A stretch of DNA of 64,000 bases from an uncultured Ruminiclostridium sp. GTDB lineage: Bacteria > Bacillota > Clostridia > Oscillospirales > Ruminococcaceae. The stretch spans positions 1 to 64,000 of the forward strand of contig CAKSTB010000007.1 of the NCBI GenBank assembly GCA_934490165.1, written 5' to 3'. Positions 1 through 8,959 of this stretch are shown here, one piece after another; positions within the stretch are counted from its first letter, which is position 1, and each line of letters opens with the position of its first letter. Below the pieces are notes generated by a model. It had not been told where the DNA came from and did not search any database. It was given only the letters and a program-made list of their open reading frames with translations. Position numbers and translations under genes: made by a program.

Positions 1-1973
1 CCTATCTCAGCCGCTGTATGCGTATGCTCAGCCGCCGCAAAGTAATCAATATTCTTTCCCGCCGCCGTTCCCAGTGTCGGAAAATCTGTTATCTGTGACT
101 TCGTATGCGTGTGACTCTTCGCCGCCGCACCTACATCTGCCGCCGTATGCGTATGTCCCGCCACCGCAAAATCACTCGCGTGCTTGCCGTCCAACGTATC
201 CGCGTCACCGGATTTTATTTTTCCCCAGGCGTTCCACGTCCCGTTGCTCATTGATCTGATATATTGCGTCTTGTCCGATCTCACCGATGTAGCTATTTGC
301 GTAAGAAAGGCTGTACTATGAACAAACACTTGAACATAGAAATTGTTACTGGCATCATTGCCGTTAGGTGCGTTTTTTGTTGGATTTGACTCATTTCCGA
401 GCAATTCAAAAATGCCGTTTGATGTCAAGCTGTTATAATCCAACCCCAAAGCAAAATTTGCTTTTGCAGGATAAAACGCATTAGCGTGCTTGCCGTCCAC
501 CGTATCCGCATTACCGCCGCTTGCAGGAAGACTTGTCGGAAAATCGGTGATATCCGATTTAGTGTGCGTATGTTTTTCTGCCGCCGCACCGACTTCATCG
601 ACTGTATGCGTATGCTCAGCCGCCGCAAAGTAATCGATATTCTTTCCCGCCGCCGTTCCCAGTGTCGGAAAATCTGTTATCTGTGACTTCGTATGCGTGT
701 GGCTCTTTGCCGCCGCGCCTACATCTGCCGCTGTATGTTTATGTGATGCCGCCGCAAAGTAATCAATATTCTTTCCCGCCGCCGTTCCCAGTGTCGGAAA
801 ATCTGTTATCTGTGACTTCGTATGCGTGTGGCTCTTTGCCGCCGCGCCTACATCTGCCGCTGTATGTTTATGTGATGCCGCCGCAAAATCACTCGCGTGC
901 TTGCCGTCCAACGTATCCGCATTACCGCCGCTTGCGGGAAGTGACGCGGGCATATCGGTGATATCAGATATCGTATGCTTATGTGACACATCTGCCTTGC
1001 CGTCAAGCGCCGTCTGCATTGCTGACGATATCGGCTTATCTGCGTCTGCTGTGTTATCAACATTACCAAGCCCTATCTCCTCAGCCGTATACGCAGGCTT
1101 GTTTTCGGCTTTCGCCCAGTCCGCAATTTCATCGGATTTAACACATTCCGACAGATCGGCGGCAATTATACCGCTTTCCGATACCAGCAGATTATCCCCT
1201 ATAATTACGCCGCCGAGCGTATCGGCTGTTGCCACGGGCAATGTATATCCGCTACTACCACCGCCGTCACTGCTGCTGTCAACACCACCATCCGCCGTAA
1301 GCTTCCCCGCTATATGCAAGTTTCCCATCGTGTCAAGCACCAAAGCATCCGACCTGCGCGCATCGCTTTCGTCCGAACTGGAATTCCATCCGTTACCGAC
1401 AACAAACAATCCACCGCTTGTTTTGTTCCACCGCCCTATTGCAAACGTTACGTCATCTTCTGCCACTGTACCCAAACCGGAAGCATGAGAACTGACGCCG
1501 CTCGCAATTGTCTTGTATCCTTCTGCATGAGAATAACTGCCTGTTGCACGGCAATTCTCACCCTCTGCGTGCGAACTCTGACCGCCTGCTACCGTCTTAT
1601 AACCCTCTGCATGAGAGTGCATATTGTAAGCAACCGTTTCTCTGCCCTCCGCATGGCTGTACGGAGCGCTCGCTGTAGTTTCTTTGCCCTCGGCATGGGC
1701 ATAATACGAGCTAGCCACGTTGTTTTCATAGTCGTTGAATATCTCGCAGTTTTTATCAGCGTTTGTAAACTCGCCCACTCCGTCCGACAGCACCTGATAT
1801 ATCAGCTTTTTCTCTTCTTCACCGTCCGACTTTGCGGCAACATCGTCATTTATATCGGCAAGGCAGAATTTTATCCTGTCCGCAAGCAGTGAGATAAAGT
1901 TCTCGATATCATTCAGCCGCTTTTCGCTGTCAGCCGATTTGTCGGGAGCAAAGCTTATATTGATATTATCCAC
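1..1973 (-). CDS. Phage tail fibre / adhesin, C-terminus beyond window
   Basis: This is an open reading frame of about 657 codons that runs off the left edge. The GTG start at 1973 follows a GGGAAG-type site and overlaps the upstream stop codon by a few bases. Residues ~88-170 hold repeated SHAEG-type motifs (YAHAEGKE, YSHAEGRE, HSHAEGYK), the signature of trimeric YadA-type head repeats. From residue ~330 on, blocks of the phage tail-repeat type alternate (SHTHTKSQITDFPTLG, GNADTLDGKHASDFA). A segment ending in NGTWNAWGKI (about 200-270 on the DNA) resembles knob domains of tail fibres. The protein is probably a trimeric receptor-binding fibre at the end of the virion operon. The receptor is unknown, and the C-terminal tip is not in the window. 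Confidence 0.85.
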   Translation of the reverse strand, partial: MDNINISFAPDKSADSEKRLNDIENFISLLADRIKFCLADINDDVAAKSDGEEEKKLIYQVLSDGVGEFTNADKNCEIFNDYENNVASSYYAHAEGKETTASAPYSHAEGRETVAYNMHSHAEGYKTVAGGQSSHAEGENCRATGSYSHAEGYKTIASGVSSHASGLGTVAEDDVTFAIGRWNKTSGGLFVVGNGWNSSSDESDARRSDALVLDTMGNLHIAGKLTADGGVDSSSDGGGSSGYTLPVATADTLGGVIIGDNLLVSESGIIAADLSECVKSDEIADWAKAENKPAYTAEEIGLGNVDNTADADKPISSAMQTALDGKADVSHKHTISDITDMPASLPASGGNADTLDGKHASDFAAASHKHTAADVGAAAKSHTHTKSQITDFPTLGTAAGKNIDYFAAASHKHTAADVGAAAKSHTHTKSQITDFPTLGTAAGKNIDYFAAAEHTHTVDEVGAAAEKHTHTKSDITDFPTSLPASGGNADTVDGKHANAFYPAKANFALGLDYNSLTSNGIFELLGNESNPTKNAPNGNDASNNFYVQVFVHSTAFLTQIATSVRSDKTQYIRSMSNGTWNAWGKIKSGDADTLDGKHASDFAVAGHTHTAADVGAAAKSHTHTKSQITDFPTLGTAAGKNIDYFAAAEHTHTAAEI

Positions 1974-3663
1974 TTATTTCACTTCCCTTTTCGCTGTCAA
2001 GATATATTCCGTACAGCGCCGCATATGCGTCACCGCTCGCCTTGCCGCTGATTTTTATCCTTACAGTTTTACATCTGAGCGGTATGATCGGCGCTGTTGT
2101 TATTTCCTCACTTTTGCTTTCGGTACTGTTATATTCCGCCGCTTTCTTCCATGCTGTGCCGTCACCGCTGACATACAGCGAAAGCCTGAGAACCTCATTA
2201 TCCTTGCGGCTGTACCGCACAGCGGCTCTGAGCTTCTTGTATATGTTGAATATCTTTCCTCTGCCTATGTCGCCGCTTACTGCTTCAAAGCTGTTTTCAG
2301 CCTGCTTTTTCGCATTGCTGTCCGTACCGACAAGTCTTATGACCGTCAGCTTTCCGCTGTTCCCTTTTGCCACCGCATACAGCCTGCCGTTGACCTCATG
2401 AGCCGAGCGCACGCCGCAGAGCTTTCTCTCATACCACGCCCCATATCTTTTGTCATAGAAGTACACCGTCCCGTCAGCCGCCGCCATAACTATATATCTT
2501 CCGTCAGCCGTCATGACCGCGGTATCTGTTATATCTCCGCCGAGCTTTGAATCTATCCTGTGTGCCGCAGAACCATTGAAGCAGAACACTCCCTCAGGCG
2601 CTTTGTAATAAAGCAGTCCGTCCGAAATGCACAGCGAACCGCCGCTGCCGCTCTGCACACCCCTCAGCTTTATCGTGCTCACCGTAAAGTTTGAAGCCTT
2701 CGTGCCGTACACAATATGTACGCAGTTTTCCTTGAAAAACAGCACGCTGTTCGCGTATACGCAAGCCCCCGTAAAGTCGCCGTCCGAGCCTACGGTAGCA
2801 GTCCATGCGTCAGTCGATATTCCGTCATAACTGCCCCATTCGACCGCACTTCCGAGCTTTGAGCAATATATCTCGTGATTGGCGGAAGAGCATCCCCACA
2901 GCCTGTTGTTATGTTCAACGACAAAATCCATTTGAGGGATCTGCTTGCTTATAACCGCATTCTTTATACAAACTATCCTGAAGCTTTCCATTCTTCTGTC
3001 CTCTGTATAAAAGTAATGTGTGTCGTTATACACAGAGGTATCAAGATTTATCGATACACACCCACTGCTTGTATAGCTTTCTTCCGATATCGATTGTATT
3101 CTTGCGGTGAGGTATTTCGTTTTACCGCCGTAGCTGTACGCTATCCTTATCTGATCGCCCTCGCTGTAATAAGAAAGCGCCGCACTGTCTTTGGCAACAT
3201 CTATATACAGTAGCTTGAAGATTGACACTGTCGGGCGCGTCTGGTTCTGATTATACTCATACAGCGAGCCGTTCAGCTCATGCTTTGTCGGATATGTCAC
3301 ACTTATCGGACTATCCGCAGTGTTTACAAGCGCCTCGTCGGGCAATATCAGTATATACGCTCCCATACCGACAAGCTGTTTTTCGCCCGCACTGAGCTCA
3401 ACAGCGGTTTTCTTCCCGTCAATATAAATGCCGTCCGCCTTTGTGTAGACTATCCCGCCGTTTTTAAACATATATCCGGTTATTCCGTCAGGAAGCTCCT
3501 TATACGAAAACGGCTCGCAGGTTCTCAGCGCAGGATACGCGGTAAGCTCCATTCCGACAAGCTCCTGCCAGTATCCGAGCGGCGTTCCGTTTGAACGGTC
3601 TATTCCGCCGAATACCTCGGCGCTTTCCGTGACGGTTTCGATTTTAGATACTTTTACCGCCAT
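1966..3663 (-). CDS. Phage tail/DNA-stabilisation protein, propeller-like
   Basis: A 565-residue virion protein between the connector gene and the tail fibre. The sequence is rich in short beta repeats with regular aromatic and glycine turns (for example ADGRYIVMAAADGTVYFYD and GRLYAVAKGNSGKLTVI), as expected of a beta-propeller. Its position after connector genes matches the P22 gp10-like packaged-DNA stabilisation or tail-nozzle proteins of podoviruses. No signal peptide or membrane segment is seen. The ATG start at 3663 lies 4 bases from the upstream stop. The role is inferred from fold-like pattern and gene order, not from a recognised catalytic motif. Confidence 0.6.
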   Translation of the reverse strand: MAVKVSKIETVTESAEVFGGIDRSNGTPLGYWQELVGMELTAYPALRTCEPFSYKELPDGITGYMFKNGGIVYTKADGIYIDGKKTAVELSAGEKQLVGMGAYILILPDEALVNTADSPISVTYPTKHELNGSLYEYNQNQTRPTVSIFKLLYIDVAKDSAALSYYSEGDQIRIAYSYGGKTKYLTARIQSISEESYTSSGCVSINLDTSVYNDTHYFYTEDRRMESFRIVCIKNAVISKQIPQMDFVVEHNNRLWGCSSANHEIYCSKLGSAVEWGSYDGISTDAWTATVGSDGDFTGACVYANSVLFFKENCVHIVYGTKASNFTVSTIKLRGVQSGSGGSLCISDGLLYYKAPEGVFCFNGSAAHRIDSKLGGDITDTAVMTADGRYIVMAAADGTVYFYDKRYGAWYERKLCGVRSAHEVNGRLYAVAKGNSGKLTVIRLVGTDSNAKKQAENSFEAVSGDIGRGKIFNIYKKLRAAVRYSRKDNEVLRLSLYVSGDGTAWKKAAEYNSTESKSEEITTAPIIPLRCKTVRIKISGKASGDAYAALYGIYLDSEKGSEISG

Positions 3664-3667
3664 TTTC

Positions 3668-4039
3668 TTATCCTTTCATTTTCGTTTTCTTATTGCTCAT
3701 ATGCCTTGCGTTCCAGTACCTACAAAACTCATCATATAACGTTTCATAAAGTGCTTCATCATTGGCATATCTCTCATATTCCGCATGATAGAAATCGATA
3801 AGCGAACATAAAAACAGGATATAGATCTCCGAAAATGGTCTTTTCACAAAAAGCTCCGTGTTCTCATCAGTCCCGATCTTTTCCGTATCGGTAAAGCTTA
3901 TCCCGTTATGCTCATGCGTAAGATAAATATCCTCGTATATGCGGCTCTCAATATCCGCAAGCCACCCGAGCTTTTCTGTTTTACCTATCTCATTCGGGCG
4001 CAGGCTGTCTACCGCCGCAAGCACTTCCTTTACCGTCAT
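3668..4039 (-). CDS. Putative head-tail connector protein
   Basis: A 123-residue, mostly helical acidic protein (MTVKEVLAAVDSLRPNEIG...). Its start codon overlaps the stop of the preceding gene (TAATG), so the two are probably translationally coupled. Short helical proteins directly after the capsid gene in podovirus-like operons are commonly head-tail adaptors. The C-terminus is basic (SNKKTKMKG). I do not recognise a named family with certainty; function rests on size and position. Confidence 0.55.
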   Translation of the reverse strand: MTVKEVLAAVDSLRPNEIGKTEKLGWLADIESRIYEDIYLTHEHNGISFTDTEKIGTDENTELFVKRPFSEIYILFLCSLIDFYHAEYERYANDEALYETLYDEFCRYWNARHMSNKKTKMKG

Positions 4040-4290
4040 TACTTACCCTCCTGGACTATCAGCGACTGCTTCCAGCCCTCATCACGGTAGTACTCCGCCT
4101 TCTTTCTCTGCATCTCTGCCCTGTCAAGCTCGTTTTTGATAAACTGCGGCACCATAACCGTTTCGCCCCTGCGTATAAGATAATTGTTGCAGTTTACAGA
4201 TACAAAGACGTCGGCGTTATACTTGTCGTTATCCTTGAAAAGTCTTACCGGTACAAGCTTTTTAAGTTCATTGTTGTTATTTTCGTTCAT
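4039..4290 (-). CDS. Small phage structural protein, unknown
   Basis: An 83-residue protein (MNENNNNELKKLVPVRLF...) between the capsid and connector genes. The frame is open further upstream, but the ATG at 4290 is preceded by AAAGGGGAAAGAAA, a strong ribosome site, so I choose it. Its middle part (ADVFVSVNCNNYLIRRGETVMVPQFIKNEL) resembles small proteins found beside N4-gp56-type capsid genes. The role could be a capsid decoration or a head completion protein. The stop is fused to the next start. Confidence 0.55.
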   Translation of the reverse strand: MNENNNNELKKLVPVRLFKDNDKYNADVFVSVNCNNYLIRRGETVMVPQFIKNELDRAEMQRKKAEYYRDEGWKQSLIVQEGK

Positions 4291-4370
4291 TTTCTTTCCC
4301 CTTTTTAAAATTCCCCTTACCCTCCCGTGTGCCGTCATCTCAGCCCCACACAAGGCTTCACCTCATCTTA

Positions 4371-5498
4371 TCAGTTGGCGCTTGTCTTTTCGGAATATAC
4401 AGGCGAACAGCTTTCTATTCTCACCATATATTCATCTGAAAGGATCTCCGCCGTGCGCACCGCCTTCCAACCTACGCTAGCTCTCTGGTTCAGCGGGTCA
4501 TCGCCGTAGCCCAGCTGCTTTACGATGTGCTGAAGACCGCCGCCGGTCACATCGGTGACCGCATATGCGTGTGCACCGATAACAAGTGTTGAGAATACCG
4601 CAACCGCCTTCTTTTCATAATAGGTAGATGCTGTAACCTCTCCGCCCGCCGTTACAGTAGCCTTAGAATAGTTACTGCCCGACTTTGTGTAATAATCCTT
4701 GCCGCTTATGAAGTTAGCGTCAGCGGTCAGCTGATAGAACTGAGGACAGCTGTCGTCCGCAAATATCTTGGCTTCCGTGCTCTTAACAAATCTTACATTT
4801 CCGAGCGAACCTATCTCGCCCTTGAATATGCTCTCAGGGTCTGCATACTTGTGCACATCGACCCACTCGGGACTTCTCATCAGCTCGTAAGCCGCATAAG
4901 GGTGGATTATCGCAACATAGCTTTCACCGTCTATGCCGTCCGCGTTCATACTTTCGAGCTGAGCCGCCGCACGGAATACCGTGTCCACAGTGAGCACGCA
5001 GTCCTTGTCAAGCGCTTCTCTTGACAGCACCTCACTGCCGTCCTTGCCGGGCGCGTATATTACATTTGTACCGGCATTGACTATCTCTCTTGTTATAGTG
5101 TCAAGCGTTCTGCCCGACTGACTGCCGAGCAGCTTTGTTGACTGCACAACGTTGTTATCGATCGCCGTGAGCTCCAGCATATCCGACAGCTTTATATAGT
5201 CGCCGTACTGGTTTACATTCGCAGTCTTCGCCGTCACCGACAGCATATTTCCCGCAGGAGTAACACCCTCGACCAGAGGAGTGGTAGCCTTTGCAAGTGA
5301 GCTGTACTTTCTGAGCTCTATAGTCTTACCGCCGTTTCTCGGTATAGGATACTTGTCCGCAAAGCGGTCATGTACGAGCTTCGGCTCTGCCATATCAATA
5401 AGCGTGTTCTCGTAAAAGGTCTTCATCTCGGCTGACAGACCGGGCATAGCCGTAGTCTGCACGTCAAACAGGTTTAATCTTACATTTCTTATCTTCAT
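4371..5498 (-). CDS. Major capsid protein, N4-gp56 family
   Basis: A 375-residue coat protein that forms the icosahedral shell. Recognisable family features run through residues ~15-150: GLSAEMKTFYENTLIDMAEP, then HDRFADKYPIPRNGGKTIEL, YGDYIKLSDMLELTAIDNN, and LLGSQSGRTLDTITREIVNAG. Later come YVAIIHPYAAYEL and DPEWVDVHKYAD. These blocks are typical of the N4-gp56 capsid family in prophages of gut Firmicutes. The gene is followed downstream by connector genes and preceded by a repeat-filled gap of 830 bp before the scaffold gene. Confidence 0.9.
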   Translation of the reverse strand: MKIRNVRLNLFDVQTTAMPGLSAEMKTFYENTLIDMAEPKLVHDRFADKYPIPRNGGKTIELRKYSSLAKATTPLVEGVTPAGNMLSVTAKTANVNQYGDYIKLSDMLELTAIDNNVVQSTKLLGSQSGRTLDTITREIVNAGTNVIYAPGKDGSEVLSREALDKDCVLTVDTVFRAAAQLESMNADGIDGESYVAIIHPYAAYELMRSPEWVDVHKYADPESIFKGEIGSLGNVRFVKSTEAKIFADDSCPQFYQLTADANFISGKDYYTKSGSNYSKATVTAGGEVTASTYYEKKAVAVFSTLVIGAHAYAVTDVTGGGLQHIVKQLGYGDDPLNQRASVGWKAVRTAEILSDEYMVRIESCSPVYSEKTSAN

Positions 5499-5639
5499 AT
5501 AAATTTCCTTTCCCCGGCGGCTCTCCCGCCGCCGTCTTTCTTTTTTTTATAATAAATACATTTCCCCGCGCAGTCCGAAACCGCGCATTTCTGTCCGTCT
5601 TTTCCCGCCGACCCACCCGTTTAAATCTTCATATCTCAC

Positions 5640-5838
5640 CACCTTATTAAAATGAAGAATGAAGAATGAAAAATGAAAAATTGTGGAGGCGCTTTCAGCG
5701 CGTATTAGAAACGCTCTCCGCAACCTTTCACTATTTTCAAACTTCACCATCATCTCCGACCACGCACTATCCCCTTTTTCAATGAATAATGAATAATGAA
5801 TAATTATTGTTGCGCTTTCAGCGCGTATTGAAAACGCC
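5640..5838. repeat. Two inverted copies of the TTCATT/GCGCC repeat
   Basis: Two intergenic repeat units (about 5646-5712 and 5782-5838). Each has an AATGAAGAATGAA-type run followed by AATTGTGG or AATTATTG and a GCGC-centred palindrome. They are in the opposite orientation to the array at 5935-6328 and belong to the same family. No gene is seen between the capsid start at 5498 and the scaffold stop at 6329; the stretch 5499-5640 holds only the capsid leader. Confidence 0.8.
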
Positions 5839-5934
5839 CCCACAACCTTTCACTATTTCAAACTTCCTACTTCACTATCACTTTGCACTATCTTTTTTAA
5901 TCCACCGCAATCCCGCCATTCCCACCATCACCGC

Positions 5935-6328
5935 CACTCTTCACTATCCCTCGCCCCGCACTATCAAAAATCGAAATTCGCGCCATCGGCGCAACCACAA
6001 TTCTTCATTTTTCATTTTTCATTTTTCATTTTTCATTATCTTCGCCGCCAACCCCGCCATTCCCACCATCACTGCCAATCTGCCCTCCCCCTCGCCCCGC
6101 ACTATCAAAAATCGAAATTCGCGCCATCGGCGCAACCACAATTCTTCATTTTTCATTTTTCATTTTTCATTTTTCATTATCTTCGCCGCCAACCCCGCCA
6201 TTCCCACCATCACTGCCAATCTGCCCTCCCCCTCGCCCCGCACTATCAAAAATCGAAATTCGCGCCATCGGCGCAACCACAATTCTTCATTTTTCATTCT
6301 TCATTCTTCATTCTTCATTCTTCGTTTT
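5935..6328. repeat. Tandem array, 141-bp unit, three copies
   Basis: Three near-identical direct units with their GCGCCATCGGCGC palindromes at about 5979, 6120 and 6261 (period 141 bp). Each unit carries a pyrimidine-rich spacer, then the palindrome, ACCACAATTC, and a run of TTCATT heptads that varies in number. The array lies inside the phage virion operon, between scaffold and capsid genes, yet the same family occurs at 14.0 and 42.0-42.3 kb in host DNA. Apparent reading frames across it are repeats of the same peptide and are not genes. Confidence 0.85.
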
Positions 6329-7015
6329 TCAAAGCACCACCCTTTCCCCTCTCTCCGTCCTCCTTATCAGCTCCTTCCTCTCACTTTTTGACAGCTTCTT
6401 ACTGTTGTCGGGTATATCACTCACCGACAGCATACTCTCTCTCATTCTCTTGCCGTCCGCTCTCATCGCCCCGCTTTTCATAAGCTCAGACGCGGCATAC
6501 TCCATAGCCGAGCGGATAATTTCGTCCTTGTGCACAATAAGGTAAGCGTCCGCAAGCCCTATCCCCTTGTAGCACAGCGAGAAAAAATCCCTGTTCTTCA
6601 TCTCCTCGGCAAGGTCAAATTCAGGATACATCTCCTTTACCGCCTCACCCTCTGCGCGCCATTTGTCAAGCCTGTACCGCATATCATTCCTCTGCTCCCA
6701 TTCGGACTGCCGCTCTATTACGGCACTTTCTACGCCGTCAAGGTCGTTTTCGTCCGCCCCACACAGCCTTGCCGCAAGCCTTATTATCCCCTCTGCTTTC
6801 CCCGCACGCGCCTGCTTCATTCTCAGCACCGCCTGCCTGAATTCTTCTCTGCCTTTCTCATCGGGATATTCCGCAGAAGTGTTACTGTCCGCGTTATCCT
6901 GTACAGGCTTTTCACCGTCACTTGCTTTTTCAGTGCTTTCCGTACCGATATCCGTATTTTCTGTCTGCTTTTCTTCCGCCGCATTTTCAACATTCACAGC
7001 TTCGTTTTCCATCAT
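6329..7015 (-). CDS. Putative phage scaffold protein
   Basis: A 228-residue acidic protein between the protease and capsid genes, the usual scaffold position. The N-terminal ~60 residues are Glu/Asp/Asn-rich and probably disordered. A helical middle follows (FRQAVLRMKQARAGKAEGIIRLAARL), then a basic C-terminus (SKKLSKSERKELIRRTERGERVVL), as in internal scaffolds that contact the coat. I choose the ATG at 7015, which sits 5 bases after GAGGGG. A GTG at 7021 is too close to that site. The stop of the preceding gene lies at 7018-7020. Confidence 0.65.
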   Translation of the reverse strand: MMENEAVNVENAAEEKQTENTDIGTESTEKASDGEKPVQDNADSNTSAEYPDEKGREEFRQAVLRMKQARAGKAEGIIRLAARLCGADENDLDGVESAVIERQSEWEQRNDMRYRLDKWRAEGEAVKEMYPEFDLAEEMKNRDFFSLCYKGIGLADAYLIVHKDEIIRSAMEYAASELMKSGAMRADGKRMRESMLSVSDIPDNSKKLSKSERKELIRRTERGERVVL

Positions 7016-7017
7016 AC

Positions 7018-7350
7018 TCACCCCTCTTTACCGTAGCAATCAACATACTCGGGATAGTTTTCCGCAAGCATAAAAAATCCCTTGCATATTCCGTCAACTG
7101 CCGTATTGAGCCCCTCATCGTCCGTAACATAGCTGATTATCGCCTGACCGCTTTTCAGCGTGACATCTATGATATCCGTGTCGCCGGTATCCTCGCTGTC
7201 ATATACATTCTGCGCTATAGTCTGCGCAAGCGTTGTGATCGCCGCGCATACAAGCGAAGCTTCAGCCGAGCTGTCCCCCTCGTTTCTGCAATGCCCCGTG
7301 ATATAGATATCCCTGCCTAGCCTTGATCTGTCTATCCTTACCCTTGTCAT
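7018..7350 (-). CDS. Prp-like cysteine protease of the phage
   Basis: A 110-residue protein resembling the Prp family (DUF464), which cleaves the N-terminus of ribosomal protein L27 in Firmicutes and is also encoded by some phages. The Gly-His pair (His20 in ITGHCRNEG) and Cys35 in ASLVCAAITTLA correspond to the catalytic dyad. The spacing is three residues longer than in the S. aureus enzyme as I recall it. It lies between portal and scaffold genes, the usual place for a prohead protease, so it may process scaffold or capsid. Substrate is inferred, not shown. Confidence 0.7.
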   Translation of the reverse strand: MTRVRIDRSRLGRDIYITGHCRNEGDSSAEASLVCAAITTLAQTIAQNVYDSEDTGDTDIIDVTLKSGQAIISYVTDDEGLNTAVDGICKGFFMLAENYPEYVDCYGKEG

Positions 7351-7351
7351 C

Positions 7352-8944
7352 TCATATTTTCTGCGTCATACCCGCACCCTCTCTTATAGTGCGTTCAACG
7401 CTCTCCTTTCCCTCAAAATCCATCATTTCAAGACACCCCAGTGCCTGCACCGCCATATCCGGGTTGAAAAATCCGAGCTGGAACAACTGCTTTGCAAGCT
7501 CATTCTGTGCCGCCTTTGAAAACGGCGATTTCTTAGCCGCCGTGCATACAATGTCAAACACAGGCTTCTTTTCTCCAAGCTCCACCCCGAACAGCTCTTC
7601 CCTGCGGCTCTTTATCTCCGAGTTGTCAAACGCCGCATAACCGCCTGTTATCCTGAAGCTTCTCGGCGTGTCATAGAACTGTCTGATAAGCTCTATGATA
7701 AGATAGCACACCTGCTGAAACGCAAAATACGTTCCCTTTATCATATCCCTTGACAGCTTGCTTCCCGCCTCCTGTAGCGCCGCTATCGCACTTGCCGCCG
7801 TAACGCCTCCCGAGGTCGACCCCTGAGAAAAGTCCCTGTTGCCGCTCGTTTCCTTAAGCTCGTCTATCTTGAAGCTCAGCGCACTCATAACCGCTCCGTC
7901 AAGCGGCTCGGTCTTTATCTCTCTGATATCGTCATTTGTCAGACTGCCCGCAACGTGCACAAACATATTCCTGCGGTCGGCAAATTCCGCCTCGTTCACC
8001 GCGCTGTTCTGCCTTATGAAGTATCTCTTTCTGCTCATCTGCACCGTATGCTCGAGCACCACCTGCGACAGCTTGTCTATGTACGTCTGTGCGTCCCGCA
8101 TAACGTCTATATAGCCAAATCCGCACGGTGTTCCCTCCTGAGTAAACAGCGGATCTATAACGAACGGATATCTTCCGTGGCTGTAGAACCCGTCCTTACA
8201 GCTCTCGTCATCCTCGCTCGAATACAGCACCTTGTCCCCGCAGAACCTGCAATAGTGCAGAATTTTCTTCCCGCCGACCGTTTTCTTATAGTACCAGTCA
8301 ACGACCTCCGCCTTGCCGCTGTCGTCAGTCCTGTCGTCTGTTCTGTACTTCTCGACATTCACCGTTTCCTCCGATATACCGTCTTTAAGCCCGGGATACA
8401 TTTCGCACAGCTGCTCCTTGTCAACAAGCGACACATAGAACAGATTTCTGCTCTCCTGTATCTCCTTTATACCCGGTTGCCAGAACAGGTTGAGTATATC
8501 AACATTTCTTATAGCGATATCTCCCCTGCCGTTCTCAAGCGCAGGATCCCATACCACCGCCTGACACGCCGTACCGTTCTTCAGCTTGTACCACCAGCCG
8601 TCACTGTACAGCTTCTCAAAGCCGCATCGTTCAAGCACCGCCGGCAGAAGAAGCGATAACTGCCTTGCGCACTCCTCATCTCCCTGCTCTCTCGGAAGCA
8701 CCGAGGGCTCGGGGATATTATCCATAGCGTCCGCGTGCTTGTTTGCGATCGAATTGAACAGCCACGCCGATGCAGGCTGAGGACGCGTATCGTCAGGCTC
8801 ATACCCTATCTCCGCCCATTGCCGCATTTTCCACCACTGCTCATTTGACACTATTCTCTTGTCGAGCACCGCCTTACCTTCCTTGTACTTTTTGAGCACC
8901 GCCGCCGCGGCAAGCACCTGTGCCCTGCCTATCTTCTCTTTCAT
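7352..8944 (-). CDS. Phage portal protein
   Basis: A 530-residue portal protein, the dodecameric ring through which DNA enters the head. The N-terminus carries a helical segment and a WWKMRQWAEIGYEPDD-type block, followed by SAWLFNSIANKHADAMDNIPEP, which are typical of P22-like portals of podovirus type. The central region (GFYSHGRYPFVIDPLFTQEGTP, then GFGYIDVMRDAQTYIDKL) also fits. Position directly after the large terminase gene supports the call. The C-terminal ~100 residues are variable and contain many acidic residues. Confidence 0.88.
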   Translation of the reverse strand: MKEKIGRAQVLAAAAVLKKYKEGKAVLDKRIVSNEQWWKMRQWAEIGYEPDDTRPQPASAWLFNSIANKHADAMDNIPEPSVLPREQGDEECARQLSLLLPAVLERCGFEKLYSDGWWYKLKNGTACQAVVWDPALENGRGDIAIRNVDILNLFWQPGIKEIQESRNLFYVSLVDKEQLCEMYPGLKDGISEETVNVEKYRTDDRTDDSGKAEVVDWYYKKTVGGKKILHYCRFCGDKVLYSSEDDESCKDGFYSHGRYPFVIDPLFTQEGTPCGFGYIDVMRDAQTYIDKLSQVVLEHTVQMSRKRYFIRQNSAVNEAEFADRRNMFVHVAGSLTNDDIREIKTEPLDGAVMSALSFKIDELKETSGNRDFSQGSTSGGVTAASAIAALQEAGSKLSRDMIKGTYFAFQQVCYLIIELIRQFYDTPRSFRITGGYAAFDNSEIKSRREELFGVELGEKKPVFDIVCTAAKKSPFSKAAQNELAKQLFQLGFFNPDMAVQALGCLEMMDFEGKESVERTIREGAGMTQKI

Positions 8945-8959
8945 ATTTCTCCTTTCTGC

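Noticed and set aside
826..1892. Plus-strand frames opposite the tail-fibre gene
   Set aside because: They are shadows of the long minus-strand frame, which has coherent repeat motifs and runs to the edge.
5640..6328. Repeat array considered as a CRISPR array
   Set aside because: Units of 118-141 bp are nearly identical throughout with no unique spacers, and no cas gene is near.
5807..6391. Long plus-strand frame with repeated peptide (SFFIFHFSFFI...)
   Set aside because: It is the translation of the tandem TTCATT repeats; no ribosome site, and the same peptide repeats with each unit.
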